From positions 181,474 to 245,473 of the forward strand of contig NZ_KB891103.1 in NCBI RefSeq assembly GCF_000373365.1: DNA of 64,000 bases. The letters are read 5' to 3'. The stretch is from Parafrankia discariae. GTDB lineage: Bacteria > Actinomycetota > Actinomycetes > Frankiales > Frankiaceae. A program made the position numbers and the translations under genes. Positions 63,626 through 64,000 of this stretch are shown here, piece by piece (the stretch's first letter is position 1; each line of letters opens with the position of its first letter). Under the pieces are notes generated by a model. The model ran no database searches. It was not told the origin of the DNA and worked only from the letters and a program-made list of their open reading frames with translations.

Positions 63626-64000
63626 CCGCGCCGGCCACGGCACCGGCGTCCAGCACCCGACCGGGGACGGCCGGCGTGCTGCTGGCGATGTTCGGCGCGG
63701 GGCTGCCGGTCGAGGACATCTACTCCGAACGCGGTTCCGTCCTTTACGACCTGCTGGGACGCGACGACGAGCACGAGGTCGCGGAACTGCGGGCGGCGCT
63801 GGGTGGCCCGCGGCGCACGGTGCTCGAGCTGGCCTGCGGCTCCGGCCGCCTGACGCTGCCGTTGCTGGCCGACGGGCACGACGTGGTCGCGTTGGAGAAG
63901 TCCCCGACGATGCTGCGCCTGCTCGCCGCCAGGGCCGGCGAGGCGGCCAGGGCCGGCGAGGCCGGGCGCCTCACCCTCGTCGAGGGCGACATGACCCGGT
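63622..64000 (+). CDS. SAM-dependent methyltransferase (N-terminal part, cut by window end)
   Basis: From ATG 63622 (overlapping the preceding stop) the frame is open to the window end, 126 codons. Visible are IYSERGSVLYDLLGRDDEHE, then the SAM motif I VLELACGSGRLTLPLL, an acidic residue after strand 2 in VVALEKSPTMLRLL, and LTLVEGDMTR. It is a class I methyltransferase; coupling to the 831-residue gene suggests a joint pathway. The substrate cannot be told. Confidence 0.85.
   Translation, partial: MTAPATAPASSTRPGTAGVLLAMFGAGLPVEDIYSERGSVLYDLLGRDDEHEVAELRAALGGPRRTVLELACGSGRLTLPLLADGHDVVALEKSPTMLRLLAARAGEAARAGEAGRLTLVEGDMTR

Overview
The window is very GC-rich actinobacterial chromosome, most likely Frankia or a close relative. 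Supporting signs are the MurT/GatD pair, the TadA-associated acidic protein, an F420-type luciferase-like oxidoreductase, a mycothiol-type TIGR03085 protein, an LmeA-like protein, a 6C RNA, frequent GTG starts, and many promoters with a TANNNT box 6-7 nt before the start codon (leaderless mRNAs). The genus is inferred from overall character; no marker gene proves it. I see no prophage, insertion sequence or CRISPR array. Layout, 0-13 kb: the end of a YkcA/YkcB-type membrane glycosyltransferase, a GT2-GtrA fusion, pyruvate carboxylase, a glutamine-synthetase-like gene facing an amidohydrolase (the two halves of eukaryotic FluG), thymidylate kinase, and an acyl-ACP desaturase behind a perfect operator-like dyad. 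12-22.9 kb: an OmpR-type two-component pair, an LmeA-like protein, a NarL-type two-component pair, a Nudix protein, an ABC-2 exporter, and a periplasmic-type molybdopterin oxidoreductase with a cytochrome b partner. 22.9-28.5 kb: a coupled AAA ATPase/PIN nuclease pair that looks like a defence or toxin module, a CD225/dispanin protein, a GH26-like hydrolase, a second Nudix protein and a TIGR03085 protein. 28.5-35.4 kb: a coupled signalling operon (REC-PP2C phosphatase, CHASE3 histidine kinase, Rcp1-like receiver), a hemerythrin-like protein, a DUF2314-like protein and a MuiA-family protein.  35.4-41.2 kb: a gene-poor stretch with a decayed-looking area, a 16-bp minisatellite, a dispersed palindromic repeat, a c-di-AMP (ydaO) riboswitch in front of an NlpC/P60 lipoprotein, a strong terminator, a 6C-type RNA with C8, C10 and C7 loops, and an alpha/beta-hydrolase-like protein without its nucleophile. 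41-50.8 kb: gatD-murT, tadA with its partner gene, tRNA-Ser(CGA), an NAD(P)-binding protein, a PLP decarboxylase, a 26-codon membrane peptide, a secreted protein, an LLM oxidoreductase and a P450. 50.8-53.3 kb: copA with a CsoR-type operator.  53.3-59.3 kb: a six-gene stressosome operon, rsbR-rsbS-rsbT-rsbTX fusion-hybrid kinase-REC-PP2C phosphatase, with no sigma factor beside it. The rsbR frame carries an in-frame TGA at codon 31. 59.4-64 kb: an exported Pro-rich protein, a LuxR-type regulator and, across an 11+11 bp perfect dyad, an unrecognised 831-residue protein coupled to a SAM methyltransferase that runs off the window. This last pair may begin a peptide-modifying (RiPP-like) cluster. 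Most genes are housekeeping or signalling. The AAA-PIN pair, the right-edge cluster, the 6C RNA and the interrupted rsbR most deserve a second look.
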